This document shows, one piece after another, positions 1 through 8,769 of a DNA stretch of 19,173 bases (position 1 is the first letter of the stretch; each line of letters begins with the position of its first letter). The position numbers and the translations under genes were made by a program. The stretch comes from DASYYE01 sp035946955 (lineage in GTDB: Bacteria; Actinomycetota; Actinomycetes; Streptosporangiales; Streptosporangiaceae), in the NCBI GenBank assembly GCA_035946955.1, contig DASYYE010000210.1, forward strand, positions 1 through 19,173, read 5' to 3'. The notes under the pieces were generated by a model. That model was not told the DNA's origin and searched no databases. It worked only from the letters and a program-made list of their open reading frames with translations.

Positions 1-2323
1 ATGACGCCAACGCATCACCCTGCGCGAACGGTGGACTGAACGGCCCGTTCGCGGAGTAGGCGGCGGCGAGGCTCACGACCGTGAGTGTCGCCGTCCCGCT
101 GGCCGCCGGCTGGACGTGCTGGGATGCCGCGAACGTCGGCAGCGGGTAGGTCAGCGAGACACCCAGCAACCGCAGTGGGTACGCGGCCCCCCGCGTGCCA
201 GCAAGGTCGGTGATGAGCTGGTGTGTGTGGCCATCGGCGGTCAGCGCCCCAGCACCCAGTGTGTAGTCGATGCCGTGGGCGTCCTGGACTGTCGCGACGA
301 CCGGCCAGGGCGCGGCGGTCCCTTCCCGGGAGGTCAGTGTGACGGTGAGTCCGAGCCGCTCCGGGTGGCCGGGCAGCGCGAGGCCCGTGTGTGGCTCGCT
401 GGGTGTGATCCGTCCCCAGAGGGCACGTGGGGGCAGTGGCGACAGGTCTGGACGCAGTGACACGGCCGCTGCGGCTGCCCGGGCGTCGAGTGCGATGACC
501 TCGCCTCCCGAGTCCAGGCTGACTTGTGTTACCGGCGTGGCAGCCCTGACTCCGGGTGCCCCGGCCACCGCCCCGGCAGTGGACAACGTGGCAGGCTTCT
601 GTGTGGTCACGCTCACGTCCGAGCCGACCGCGTAGGCGGCCTGGTCCTGTGCGGACTGCTGCCAGCTCGCGCGCTGCGTCAGGGCGAGCGTCCCGGTCGC
701 CACGGCGAGGACCACGAGCAGCAGGGGGCCGCTCTGGCGGACCGGGCGCCTGCTGATCTCCCAGCTCGCCAGCGCGGCACCCAGCCGGCGTGTCCGGCCA
801 GCCAGGCGGTCTGCCACCTTGGCCAGGGCCGGAAGAGCCCGCAGCGGGATCAGCGTGGCACCGGCCAGCGCGAGCGCGGGCGCGATAACGGCCACGGGGT
901 CGATGCCGATCCCACCGGCCGCCGGGTGGGCCACCGGCGAGTAGGTGCGCAGTTCCAGGATGGCGACAACGGCCAGGGCGAGCAGCGACAGGTCGCCTCC
1001 GGCGCGGGCGGCCGCCGCGACCGCCGCCTGCCTCCCGCGGCGGATCCTCACCTCGCCGGGTGGTGCCGGTTTCAGCGCGGTCCCCAGCATGATCACTGTG
1101 CACAGTACGAGGACAGCCAGGGCAGCCCACCACAGGGCGGCTGGCGTCCCGGTCACACGCAGGCCGGCTGCCTGCAGCGAGTGGGTGTCCACCAGCAGGC
1201 CCGCCAGGCGGCTCCCAGCGAGGGCTCCGGCTATGACAGCCGTCCCGGCGAGCAGGAGCGCCTCCGCCAGGCCCGGCGAGACCAGCTGCCAGCGCCTGGC
1301 CCCCCGCGCGCTGAGCAGGGCGGACTCTTCATCTCGGTGGCTGGCGAGCAGCCGCGCGGGCAGCGTCAGTGCGGCGGCGGCCAGCAGCAGGAACTGCAGT
1401 CCCCCGATCGTGAGCAGCGACCGCGCCACCCCGAGGTTGAGGCCGGTGGCGGTGAGCGCCTGCGGGACGCCGCTGCTCACCTGCAGCCCACCCAGGCTGG
1501 CGGTGTTGCGGAAGAATGCCTCCGCGTTGCTGAGCCTGGCGGCCAGCCCAGTGATGTCGCCGCCGATGTGTGCCGCGTCTGGCAGTGCGACCCACGAAGC
1601 CTGGCCTACGGCGAGGCCGCCGTGGCCGAACGCCCCTGGGCTGACCGCCAGCGGGCCATAGGTCACAAATGGCGGGGTGACGCTGACCGCGGATGTCCCG
1701 AGTGAGTCCAGGCCCCAGTAGAGGGCTCTGGGGTTCCGCGGCCGGAAGAGGCCCGTGACACGGATCCGTACGCGGCGGCCGGTATCGCGGTCGTACAGCG
1801 TGAACACCGTGCCGGGGCCCGCGTGCAGGCGGCTGGCCGCCGCCGCGGGCAGCGCAGCGGGGATCGGGCCGCCGTTGCCCGGCGGGTCTGGCCACGCCCC
1901 CGCCACCAGCACGGCATTGGCCGTGACCTGGCCGAGCGCGGCCGCCTCGATGAGCTTGACGACGCGACCCGGCGCTGTCGGCGGGCGAGTCCCGCTGTGG
2001 CTTGGCACGCCAAACCCGAGCGGGTTGGACCAGACGGCACCATCCAGCCGGTACGGGACCGGGCCGAAGGCCCCGTGGACCGCGGCGCGGATGACACCGT
2101 CATCGGCTGTGGCGGTCGGCGCGTTGACCTGGCCGCTGATCACCATGGACATGGCATTCGAATGCCTGAGCTGGTCGTCGGCGGCCTGGACGAGTGCCTG
2201 TACCCAGAAACTGGTCAGTGCCGTGATCAGTGCCGCGGTGATCATGGTGGTGAGCAGGATGCAGCCGAGCAGCAGCCGTGATGACCTCATCCGGCGCCAC
2301 CATGAACCGCACCGCCAGGCCAC
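1..2323 (-). CDS. FtsX-like ABC transporter permease (3' end outside window)
   Basis: One uninterrupted minus-strand frame of 774 codons runs from a GTG at 2323 off the left edge; the last whole codon is at 2-4. The first residues are basic (SWWRRMRSSR) and lead into a transmembrane helix (about residues 17-38). A long extracytoplasmic region follows, then a hydrophobic block from about residue 295 with the FtsX-type helix, cytoplasmic loop (HRDEESALLSARGARR) and helix pattern, and further helices around 395-415, 430-500 and 535-550. Such permeases normally reach 800-1000 residues and work with a separate LolD/MacB-type ATPase, exporting or extracting substrates at the membrane; no ATPase is visible here, so it may lie beyond the edge. 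GGAGGG 11 bases before the GTG supports the start; an in-frame ATG at 2290 is the alternative. The family call is firm, the substrate unknown. Other-frame ORFs over this region are compositional shadows. Confidence 0.85.
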   Translation of the reverse strand, partial: MAWRCGSWWRRMRSSRLLLGCILLTTMITAALITALTSFWVQALVQAADDQLRHSNAMSMVISGQVNAPTATADDGVIRAAVHGAFGPVPYRLDGAVWSNPLGFGVPSHSGTRPPTAPGRVVKLIEAAALGQVTANAVLVAGAWPDPPGNGGPIPAALPAAAASRLHAGPGTVFTLYDRDTGRRVRIRVTGLFRPRNPRALYWGLDSLGTSAVSVTPPFVTYGPLAVSPGAFGHGGLAVGQASWVALPDAAHIGGDITGLAARLSNAEAFFRNTASLGGLQVSSGVPQALTATGLNLGVARSLLTIGGLQFLLLAAAALTLPARLLASHRDEESALLSARGARRWQLVSPGLAEALLLAGTAVIAGALAGSRLAGLLVDTHSLQAAGLRVTGTPAALWWAALAVLVLCTVIMLGTALKPAPPGEVRIRRGRQAAVAAAARAGGDLSLLALAVVAILELRTYSPVAHPAAGGIGIDPVAVIAPALALAGATLIPLRALPALAKVADRLAGRTRRLGAALASWEISRRPVRQSGPLLLVVLAVATGTLALTQRASWQQSAQDQAAYAVGSDVSVTTQKPATLSTAGAVAGAPGVRAATPVTQVSLDSGGEVIALDARAAAAAVSLRPDLSPLPPRALWGRITPSEPHTGLALPGHPERLGLTVTLTSREGTAAPWPVVATVQDAHGIDYTLGAGALTADGHTHQLITDLAGTRGAAYPLRLLGVSLTYPLPTFAASQHVQPAASGTATLTVVSLAAAYSANGPFSPPFAQGDALAS

Positions 2324-2464
2324 GCATCCAATCTCCCTCCGTAGGCGCGTCCTCCCGAGGCCCGCCAGGCCATACCGGGACGACGAGCCGAGACCGGCTG
2401 TCAGCAGCGTCCTAGCTAGCAAGACACGCCGGAGGTGGGCTGTGGTAGGTGACGAAGCGAATGG

Positions 2465-3184
2465 TTATGGGACTGTTTGGGAATTGTTGCCGGCATTGGT
2501 GTGCTCTTTGTGAGCGGCCGGCCGGGCCGTGAACCACGCGCGGTCCTGTGTGAGCCACCGGCCGAAGACCAGATCCGCGCTGGCGAGGTCGCTGGTGAGC
2601 TCGGTCTCGCTGACCCGGTGAGGGGTGAACGCGTGAGTCCAGGCCCGGCCGCCGGCCCGGTACTCGATGACCACCCGGATGCCGGTGCCATCCCGCTCGA
2701 CGGACCGGATCGCCGCCCAGATGCCCCCGGCCTCCGGCTCGCGCGGGCAGACCGTGTCGAACCAGTCCGGTGGGTGCTGCTGGATGACGACGACCCCATC
2801 CGGGCCGATGTGCCGTCTGCAGGTGGCCAGGAACGAGCGCCGTGTCTGCGGGTCGGCATTGACCATGGTGCTGGCCAGCAGGACCGCCCCGAACCTACGG
2901 TCCAGGCGCAGGGTCTCGATACGCGAGCAGACCGTTGGCAGGTCAGGGACGTGGGCGAGCATGTCGGGGGACTCGTCCACGCCGAGCACGGGGTGGCCGA
3001 GCGCGGCGAGTGGCCGCAGCAGGCGGCCGGTGCCGCAGCCCAGTTCCACGATGGAGGCGGCTTCCGGCACTGCCGCGTGGACTATCGGCGGTTCCCCCAT
3101 CGGCGGCAGCAGCGCATAGAAATCCACCGCACAGCCGTCGGGCGTGATCGGCCCAGGGCCAGTGCCCACCCCGGCCGCCGTCAC
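2465..3184 (-). CDS. Class I SAM-dependent methyltransferase
   Basis: A 239-residue soluble protein with a Rossmann-type methyltransferase core. Motif I is VELGCGTGRL at about residues 46-55, the acidic ribose-binding position follows in GVDES (68-72), and a post-motif strand reads FGAVLLAS. This is the Methyltransf_25/11 layout used for small-molecule or protein O-, N- or C-methylation; the substrate cannot be told. The GTG at 3184 is the only start between the in-frame upstream stop and motif I, but its Shine-Dalgarno is poor (GGCGGGGCG directly before it), so translation may be weak. It lies upstream of the FtsX permease in the same direction with a gap of about 140 bases, so co-transcription is possible but not shown. 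A shadow ORF on the opposite strand covers it but shows no domain. Confidence 0.85.
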   Translation of the reverse strand: MTAAGVGTGPGPITPDGCAVDFYALLPPMGEPPIVHAAVPEAASIVELGCGTGRLLRPLAALGHPVLGVDESPDMLAHVPDLPTVCSRIETLRLDRRFGAVLLASTMVNADPQTRRSFLATCRRHIGPDGVVVIQQHPPDWFDTVCPREPEAGGIWAAIRSVERDGTGIRVVIEYRAGGRAWTHAFTPHRVSETELTSDLASADLVFGRWLTQDRAWFTARPAAHKEHTNAGNNSQTVP

Positions 3185-3262
3185 CGCCCCGCCAGCACTA
3201 TGCCGACCTCCTCACCACACCAGGATGCACGGTCCGGCGCGCCGCCTGCCCCTTGGCAAGCA

Positions 3263-3291
3263 TTGCGCCGCCCCGAACTGAGGCGGCGCAA
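3263..3291 (-). terminator. Hairpin terminator after the neocarzinostatin-like gene
   Basis: A perfect 10-bp inverted repeat (TTGCGCCGCC at 3263-3272, GGCGGCGCAA at 3282-3291) with a 9-base loop lies about 70 bases downstream of the stop of the minus-strand secreted-protein gene. No T tract follows, which is usual in GC-rich actinobacteria. It would separate that gene from the methyltransferase gene. The stretch 3185-3361 holds nothing else I can support. Confidence 0.6.
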
Positions 3292-3361
3292 CGCTTCGTC
3301 CATGCCCGTGGCGGGGTGTCCGGCCGGGCGCCCGGTTCGGCGCGGCCACATCCCCAGCGTG

Positions 3362-3817
3362 CTACGGGCCGGTGACGGTGATCTTGGCCGCGCCAATCAG
3401 CTTGATCGAGTCGAGCCCTGCGGGCTTGGGCACGCCGATGTAGCAGGTCTCGCTGAAACCGCGCCTGGCCGAGGAGACCTTGGGGCAGACCACGGCTGTC
3501 ATCCGGGTCTTGAAGCCACCGCTGGCGTTAGTCGTCACGGTGACCGTATTGCTGGTGGCGCACGGCTTCTGCCCGACGACCCAGATGGTCTTCGAGCACT
3601 CCTGCACCGTGTAGGTGGTGGCTGGCTTGAACCCGCTGCCCGTCAAGTTGGTCACGGTGTTCACCATGAGGTTGTTGGGGTTCGCCACGATGTGCGGGCC
3701 TGCCTTGATGGCAGCCTGTGCCGGCACACTCGCCGCGATCATGAGGAACGCACTCGTAGCAGCCGCACTCACTACCGCCATCGTGGGGGCCAGCCTGCTA
3801 ACGCGAGGTCGGGTCAT
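3362..3817 (-). CDS. Secreted neocarzinostatin-like Ig-fold protein
   Basis: A 151-residue preprotein. Residues 1-36 form a Sec signal peptide: basic MTRPRVSR, a hydrophobic alanine-rich core, and a cleavage site near PAQAA. The mature part (about 115 residues) follows the neocarzinostatin/actinoxanthin pattern: an I-x-A-N-P-x-x-x-L-x-V start, LTGSGFKPATTYTVQEC, a C-terminal CYIGV strand, and four cysteines (74, 86, 111, 125) placed to form two disulfides. Known members hold enediyne chromophores, but many actinomycete relatives have no known ligand, and no enediyne synthase is visible here, so a binding role is inference. AGGAGG at 3825-3830 stands 7 bases before the ATG. The gene is probably monocistronic, between a 120-bp upstream gap and the hairpin at 3263-3291. 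Confidence 0.78.
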   Translation of the reverse strand: MTRPRVSRLAPTMAVVSAAATSAFLMIAASVPAQAAIKAGPHIVANPNNLMVNTVTNLTGSGFKPATTYTVQECSKTIWVVGQKPCATSNTVTVTTNASGGFKTRMTAVVCPKVSSARRGFSETCYIGVPKPAGLDSIKLIGAAKITVTGP

Positions 3818-3939
3818 GGGGTTTCCTCCTGCTCCCTAGGACTTGTGTCCCCTTTCCCCTTGGAGTGTGAGCTTCTGATGCGCGGCGTGCCGCCCGGACG
3901 GCCGAGCATCGCCAAGGTTTGTTCGGTGTTCAACCGTGG

Positions 3940-4971
3940 TTAGCAGGACGGCCTAGCCAGTCCGTGGCCGGGCAGGGAGGACAGGCTGGCGTGGTGTTCG
4001 TTGCCGGGCGTGCCTGGCGCCGGGTTCGTATGACGCAGGGCAGCGGCGATCGCGGTGCCGAGCGCCTTGGCGACAGGGGGCGGGAACGCGTTTCCGACCT
4101 GGCGGTAGGCAGCGGTCTTGCGTCCAGCGATCTGCCAGGAGTCGGGGAACCCCTGCAGCCGCGCCACCATGGGGACGGTCAGCTTCGGCAGCTGCCCGAG
4201 AGGGAAGTCCGGCCCAGGGACGTCGTCCGCGAGGCCGAGCCCGTCCACCCCGAGTTCCTTCCAGGCGGCCCGGGCCCGGGTCGGGCCCAGGTCGGGCCCG
4301 CCGTGCTTCTTGCTGCCGCCCACGATCGTCGGGGCGATCCTGCCAGCCTGGCGTGCCCATGCGTCAGCCCCCGGCCAGCCACGCGAGCCCATCAGGTCAC
4401 GCAGTGTCTCGCCCACCGTCGGGGGCGGGGAGGGCAGCGGTTCTGGCCAGTGGAACCAGCCCGCCCAGGGCTGGCACACCGCGACCAGCACGAACCGTGG
4501 CCGGAGCTGGGGCACGCCATGCTCGCTCGCGTGGACCAGGTCCCACCATGTCTCGTAACCAAGTGCCCCCAGCCGGGCGAGCACCTGGGAGCGATACCCC
4601 TCGAACCTGCGGGCGCCCAGACCGCGCACGTTCTCCAGCAGCACCGCCCGTGGTCCGACCTCCTTGACCAGCCGGAGCGCCTGCGGGAACAGGTCACGTT
4701 CGTCGTCTTGGCCGAGTTGTCTGCCGGCGATGGAGAACGGCGGGCACGGCACTCCACCCGCCAGCAGGTCGACGCCGTGGAACGCGTGGCCGTCGACGTT
4801 GGCAACGTCATCCTCGATGATCTTCCACTCGCCACCACGGTTGCGGCGCAGCGTCTCACACGCGTCCGCGTCGATCTCAACAGCGGCCTCATGGGCGAAA
4901 CCAGCCTGCTCCAGGCCGAGGGCCTGCCCTCCGGCGCCGGCGCAGATCTCCACAGACGTCAGTTCGCGCAC
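3940..4971 (-). CDS. C5-cytosine-specific DNA methyltransferase (orphan)
   Basis: A 343-residue enzyme with the ordered motifs of m5C DNA methyltransferases: motif I SVEICAGAGGQALGLEQAGF (6-25), motif IV with the catalytic cysteine in GGVPCPPFS (Cys76), motif VI LLENVRGL (111-118), motif VIII QLRPRFVLVAV (155-165), and motif X RQVGNAFPPPVAKALG (290-305). It transfers a methyl group from SAM to cytosine C5 at an unknown site; the target recognition region lies at about 185-265. GTG at 4971 is chosen because the protein then begins just before motif I as in relatives, and GGAGGG lies just upstream; a GTG at 5013 or the longer frame to 5094 would run into the divergent regulator gene. No restriction endonuclease or Vsr gene is adjacent, so it looks like an orphan regulatory or protective methylase. 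Confidence 0.9.
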   Translation of the reverse strand: MRELTSVEICAGAGGQALGLEQAGFAHEAAVEIDADACETLRRNRGGEWKIIEDDVANVDGHAFHGVDLLAGGVPCPPFSIAGRQLGQDDERDLFPQALRLVKEVGPRAVLLENVRGLGARRFEGYRSQVLARLGALGYETWWDLVHASEHGVPQLRPRFVLVAVCQPWAGWFHWPEPLPSPPPTVGETLRDLMGSRGWPGADAWARQAGRIAPTIVGGSKKHGGPDLGPTRARAAWKELGVDGLGLADDVPGPDFPLGQLPKLTVPMVARLQGFPDSWQIAGRKTAAYRQVGNAFPPPVAKALGTAIAAALRHTNPAPGTPGNEHHASLSSLPGHGLARPSC

Positions 4972-5056
4972 AAACCCTCCAGCATCGGTGCGGTCACTAC
5001 ACTCCCTATCCACGTCAGGCCGACAGGATGCCAGATCCACGAGGGGCAGGCACGGA

Positions 5057-6157
5057 ATGGCCAGCCGGGGAGGTTCCTCGAGCCCGCAGACCACGTCAGA
5101 GCGTCACCAGGCAGGCAGTTACACGGTCGACCCGACTGCCCGCGTGCTCCTGGCCGACCTGGGCGTGTCGGTCGCGGGCGTATTGCGGCGGGCAGCGCTC
5201 CCGGCGGACCTGCTGGAAGGCCGCCCGGTCCTGCTGACGCCTGGCGAGTACTACACGTTCTGGCGGGCGTTCGAGGCCGAATACGGTGGGGACAACCTCC
5301 CCATCGCGATAGGGAACGCGTTGTCCGTGGAGGTGTTCAACCCGCTGCTCTTCGCGGCCATGTGCAGCCCGAACCTCGCCGTCGCGGCGCGCCGCATCGC
5401 GGAGTACAAGAAGCTGATCGGGCCGGTGCGTGTCCTGGTCGCCGAGTCGGCGGGCGAGACAACAGTGGAACTGCGGTGGTCCGGCCCTGCTACGCCGCCC
5501 AGGGTGCTCGCCACCACCGAGATTGTCTTCTGGGTGGCAATGACGCGAATTGCCACCCGCACCCGGGTCTGCCCCATCCGGGCCACGATGCCGCAGCCAC
5601 CTGAGGACAAAGACGCTTACCGGCGTTATCTCGGCATCGAGATCCTGCCCGGCCAGGTGTGCACGGTCGGGTTCTCCACCCACGACGCGGCGCGGCCTTT
5701 CCTCACCGCCAACGAGGCGATGTGGGAGAGGTTCGAGCCGTCGCTCCGCCGCCGCCGGTCCGACCTGGCCGAGGGCACCTCGCTCACCCAGCGCGTGCGT
5801 TCCGCCCTGCTGGAGCTGCTGCCTGCTGGCACCGCGAGCATGCAGGCGGTCGCGCGCGATCTCACGGTGAGCACCCGGACGTTGCAACGGCGGCTACGGT
5901 CGGAGGGCACCACATTCCAGGTGGTCCTCGCCGGTGTCCGTGAGGAATTGGCCCGGCATTACCTGGCCGACGGCTCAATGGGCATGGAGACGATCGCGTT
6001 CCTGCTCGGCTACCAGGACCAGAGCTCCTTCTGCCGTGCTTTCGCCTCCTGGACCGGGTACACCCCCAACCAGGTCCGGTCCGGTGCTGGCCAGTGGCAG
6101 ACGATGCCACCGGAATTGGCGCGTAATGTGAATGCCCAGCGCGAGGCGGCCTTGTAG
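5057..6157 (+). CDS. AraC-family transcriptional regulator
   Basis: A 366-residue regulator. Residues about 30-215 match the Arabinose_bd-type N-terminal domain found in OruR/ArgR-like AraC proteins (VLLADLGVSVAGVLRRAALPADLL near 30-53; LTPGEYYTFWRAFE near 60-73). The C-terminal 100 residues carry the double helix-turn-helix: AVARDLTVSTRTLQRRLRSEG (264-284) and ETIAFLLGYQDQSSFCRAFASWTG (311-334), which are AraC signature positions. The ATG at 5057 follows GAGGGG by ten bases and gives the family's normal start; the open frame extends upstream to 4664 but there it is the shadow of the divergent methylase. It is divergent from the methylase (85-bp gap) and only 35 bp upstream of the molybdenum hydroxylase gene in the same direction, so it is probably its activator, responding to the enzyme's substrate (inference). 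Confidence 0.9.
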   Translation: MASRGGSSSPQTTSERHQAGSYTVDPTARVLLADLGVSVAGVLRRAALPADLLEGRPVLLTPGEYYTFWRAFEAEYGGDNLPIAIGNALSVEVFNPLLFAAMCSPNLAVAARRIAEYKKLIGPVRVLVAESAGETTVELRWSGPATPPRVLATTEIVFWVAMTRIATRTRVCPIRATMPQPPEDKDAYRRYLGIEILPGQVCTVGFSTHDAARPFLTANEAMWERFEPSLRRRRSDLAEGTSLTQRVRSALLELLPAGTASMQAVARDLTVSTRTLQRRLRSEGTTFQVVLAGVREELARHYLADGSMGMETIAFLLGYQDQSSFCRAFASWTGYTPNQVRSGAGQWQTMPPELARNVNAQREAAL

Positions 6158-6192
6158 CTTCTTCGGGTCACCACGCTGCACCCGGAGGGGCA

Positions 6193-8769
6193 ATGGTCAC
6201 GATCAACACAAGGGTCAATGGCCAGGTCAGGACCGCTGATCTGGAGGGTTGTGAGTCCGCGGCCGAGGTGATCCGTGACCAGTTCGGGCTGACCGGCACC
6301 AAACTGGTGTGCGGCGGCGGAGTGTGCGGGGCGTGCACCGTGCGCGTAGCGGGCACCGCGGTTGCGAGTTGCCTGTTCCCTGCGACGAGCATGCGCGATG
6401 CCGAAGTCACCACGGTCGAGGGCATCGGCACGCGCGCGGCGCTGCACCCGGTCCAGCGGGCATTCCTCGCCCACGATGGCCTGCAATGCGGGTACTGCAC
6501 GCCCGGCTTCATCGTGGACGCGGTGGCCTTCTACGAGCGCTGGCGAGCCGGGCAGGAGACGGGGGAACCCGACCGCCAGACGATCGCCCGGGCACTCGCC
6601 GGTCACCTCTGCCGGTGTGGCGCCTACGAGGGCATCTACCGCGCGGTTGCGGCGGCATGCCGTGGTGACCATGACAGCGGACATGAAGAGATCGTGCGGG
6701 TTGACGGCCCTGAGAAGGTGACCGGCGAGGCCGTCTACACCGCCGATGTCGCTCTGCCCGGCATGCTGCATGCCGTCCTGATCCGGTCGGCAACCGCCGC
6801 CGCCGAGGTCGGCCAGGTCTCCTTCGGGAACGCGCCGTGGGCACTGGAGATGCTGCCGCCCGACCGCCGGGTGCGGTGGGCCGGGCAGCCGATCGCGGCA
6901 GTGGCCGCCGAGACCCTCAGCGAGGCGCGGCAGTTCGCGGCCAGCACCACCGTGCAGACCACCGAGTTGCCCTTTGTCCTCGACCCCGAAGAAGCGAAAG
7001 CCGATGGTGCCCCGCTCGTCTACGAGACCCGGGCCGCCCGCAAGGCGGCACCGAGCTCGGCGGAAGGCCTGCCGCTTCCCGCCCGCTGGCACGGCAACAG
7101 GCACGGGCCGGCTTCGATGCCGTTCCGCCCGTCGGCCGCCAGGCGGCGGATAGCCAGTGCCCGGGAGGCTGGCAGCCGTGGGCTCGTTGAGCTGGAGTTC
7201 ACGACCCACCCGCAGCTCCACACCGCTTTCGAGCCACACGCGACTGTCGCCGACTGGTCCGACCCGGACCTGCTGCGACTGTGGGTGAGCACTCAGGCGG
7301 TCGACCACATCAGACATGAGGTCACCAAGCGCTACCAGCTACGCGACGAGCAGGTCGAGGTGATCTCTGACTACGTCGGTGGCGGGTTCGGGGCCAAACT
7401 CACGGTGGCGCCCGACACGGTCGCGGCCATCGAACTGAGTCGGCTGAGCAGGCGCCCGGTGCGGCTCGTTCTCAGCCGTAACGAGGAGCTGACCGCGACC
7501 GGCAACCGGCCGGGTTCGCGAGCCAAGGTGTCATTGCTGGCAGACGACCGGCGGGGTGACATTCAGGCGATGCTCGTCGATGTAGAGAACCATGCCGGTG
7601 TCGCCGTGAACAACTCCGTCGCCGCGTTGTGCACACTGGTCTACCGGCGGACCCCCAGACTCGGGCGGGACACCGACATCGTCACGAACGCACCGCCCGG
7701 CAGCCCTTTCCGCGGACCTGGCGGCCCGGTCTATGCGTGGGCGCTCGAGCAGAGCATCGACGCGCTGGCCCACCAGCTCGACCGCGACCCCATCGCGCTG
7801 CGCCAGCAGTGGGACGGCAACCGACGGCGCCAGGGCCTGTATGAGTGGGCCGCTGGTCTCGAGGTATGGCGGGACCGTCCGGCGACGGGCAGCCAGTCCG
7901 GCCGTTTCCGGCGCGGCGTGGGCATCGCGGCCGCCAACTGGATGTACTTCGTCGACCCGGACTGCGAAGTGGTGGTGTCTGTTGAGGACGGCCGGCTCGT
8001 CGCCACGACCGCGAGCCAGGACATGGGCACCGGCAGCCGGACCGTGGTGGCCCGGGCGGTGGCCGAGGTCTTCGAGGTTGCGCCCGGTGAGGTCGAAGTG
8101 CGCCTCGGGCGTTCAGCCAAGGCCACCCCGCATGGCCCGATGTCGGGCGGCAGCAGGACCACGGTGTCGCTGTGGCCCGCGGCCCGGGAGGCAGCCGCCA
8201 AGCTGCGTGCCGAGGTTGGCGGCCCGGTGACGCCTGCCCACAACGGCGCCTCGGCATCCGCGCGCCGTGGCGGTGACCGCGGCATCCGTGCCATCCCGGT
8301 GACCATGGGCGAGATCCAGGTTGGCCGGGGGTTCACCGCAGCAGTGCACGTCAGTGAGGTCGAGGTGGACACCCACACCGGCAAGACCCGTGTGCTCAGC
8401 GTGTACGGCGGCTTGGCGGTGGGCCGCCCCCACGTACCTGAGCTCGCACGCAGCCAGTGCGAAGGTTCGGTCATCCAGGGCATTGGGCTGGCCCTGTATG
8501 AGAACCAGGTTCTCGACCCGCACACCGGACTCACCCTCACCGCGAACCTGGAGGACTACCGGATCCCGCAACTCGGCGACACCCCCGAGATCACCATCTA
8601 CTTCCACGAAGACGGCTGGGACCACGTGCCCGGCGGCGGGGTGGGCCTGGGCGAGGTCGCGACGATCAGCCCGGCCGCGTCGATCGGCAACGCCATCTTC
8701 AACGCCACCGGATGGCGGCCGGTCACCCTGCCGGTCCGCCCCGACCGTCTGCTGCGAGGCATCCGATGA
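6193..8769 (+). CDS. Molybdenum hydroxylase: fused 2Fe-2S and molybdopterin subunits
   Basis: An 858-residue xanthine dehydrogenase/aldehyde oxidoreductase family protein. Residues 1-158 are the iron-sulfur subunit: a plant-type 2Fe-2S site (Cys40, 45, 48, 60) and a second 2Fe-2S site (LQCGYC 98-102, HLCRCG 138-143). After a short linker the large subunit starts at about 166 (VRVDGPEKVTGEAVYTADV) and includes GQPIAAVAAETLSEA (231-245), GGGFGAK (396-402), PFRGPG (505-510), MSGGSRTT (650-657), and GLGE (818-821), whose Glu is in the catalytic base position. It would oxidise an aldehyde or N-heterocycle by hydroxylation and pass electrons through the FeS clusters to FAD in the next gene product. 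These are usually two genes; here they are fused in the order small-large. GGAGGGG lies 3-4 bases before the ATG. The stop overlaps the next start (ATGA). The exact substrate is unknown. Confidence 0.93.
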   Translation: MVTINTRVNGQVRTADLEGCESAAEVIRDQFGLTGTKLVCGGGVCGACTVRVAGTAVASCLFPATSMRDAEVTTVEGIGTRAALHPVQRAFLAHDGLQCGYCTPGFIVDAVAFYERWRAGQETGEPDRQTIARALAGHLCRCGAYEGIYRAVAAACRGDHDSGHEEIVRVDGPEKVTGEAVYTADVALPGMLHAVLIRSATAAAEVGQVSFGNAPWALEMLPPDRRVRWAGQPIAAVAAETLSEARQFAASTTVQTTELPFVLDPEEAKADGAPLVYETRAARKAAPSSAEGLPLPARWHGNRHGPASMPFRPSAARRRIASAREAGSRGLVELEFTTHPQLHTAFEPHATVADWSDPDLLRLWVSTQAVDHIRHEVTKRYQLRDEQVEVISDYVGGGFGAKLTVAPDTVAAIELSRLSRRPVRLVLSRNEELTATGNRPGSRAKVSLLADDRRGDIQAMLVDVENHAGVAVNNSVAALCTLVYRRTPRLGRDTDIVTNAPPGSPFRGPGGPVYAWALEQSIDALAHQLDRDPIALRQQWDGNRRRQGLYEWAAGLEVWRDRPATGSQSGRFRRGVGIAAANWMYFVDPDCEVVVSVEDGRLVATTASQDMGTGSRTVVARAVAEVFEVAPGEVEVRLGRSAKATPHGPMSGGSRTTVSLWPAAREAAAKLRAEVGGPVTPAHNGASASARRGGDRGIRAIPVTMGEIQVGRGFTAAVHVSEVEVDTHTGKTRVLSVYGGLAVGRPHVPELARSQCEGSVIQGIGLALYENQVLDPHTGLTLTANLEDYRIPQLGDTPEITIYFHEDGWDHVPGGGVGLGEVATISPAASIGNAIFNATGWRPVTLPVRPDRLLRGIR

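Noticed and set aside
15..1133. Minus-strand open frame of 372 codons in the same region
   Set aside because: It is a frame-shifted shadow of the permease: low-complexity and Arg/Gly-rich, whereas the correct minus frame is open over 774 codons with membrane helices.
524..1705. Plus-strand open frame of 393 codons opposite the left-edge permease
   Set aside because: Its translation is Arg/Gly/Pro/Gln-rich with no domain or hydrophobic pattern, while the opposite strand gives a clear FtsX permease. High GC creates such antisense frames.
2477..5604. Two long plus-strand open frames (2477-3943 and 3919-5604)
   Set aside because: They are antisense to the methyltransferase, the neocarzinostatin-like gene and the DNA methylase, all of which have family motifs and ribosome sites; these frames have none.
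6010..7317. Minus-strand open frame of 435 codons
   Set aside because: It is antisense to the AraC gene end and the molybdenum hydroxylase, whose cysteine and FAD/Mo motifs settle the coding strand.
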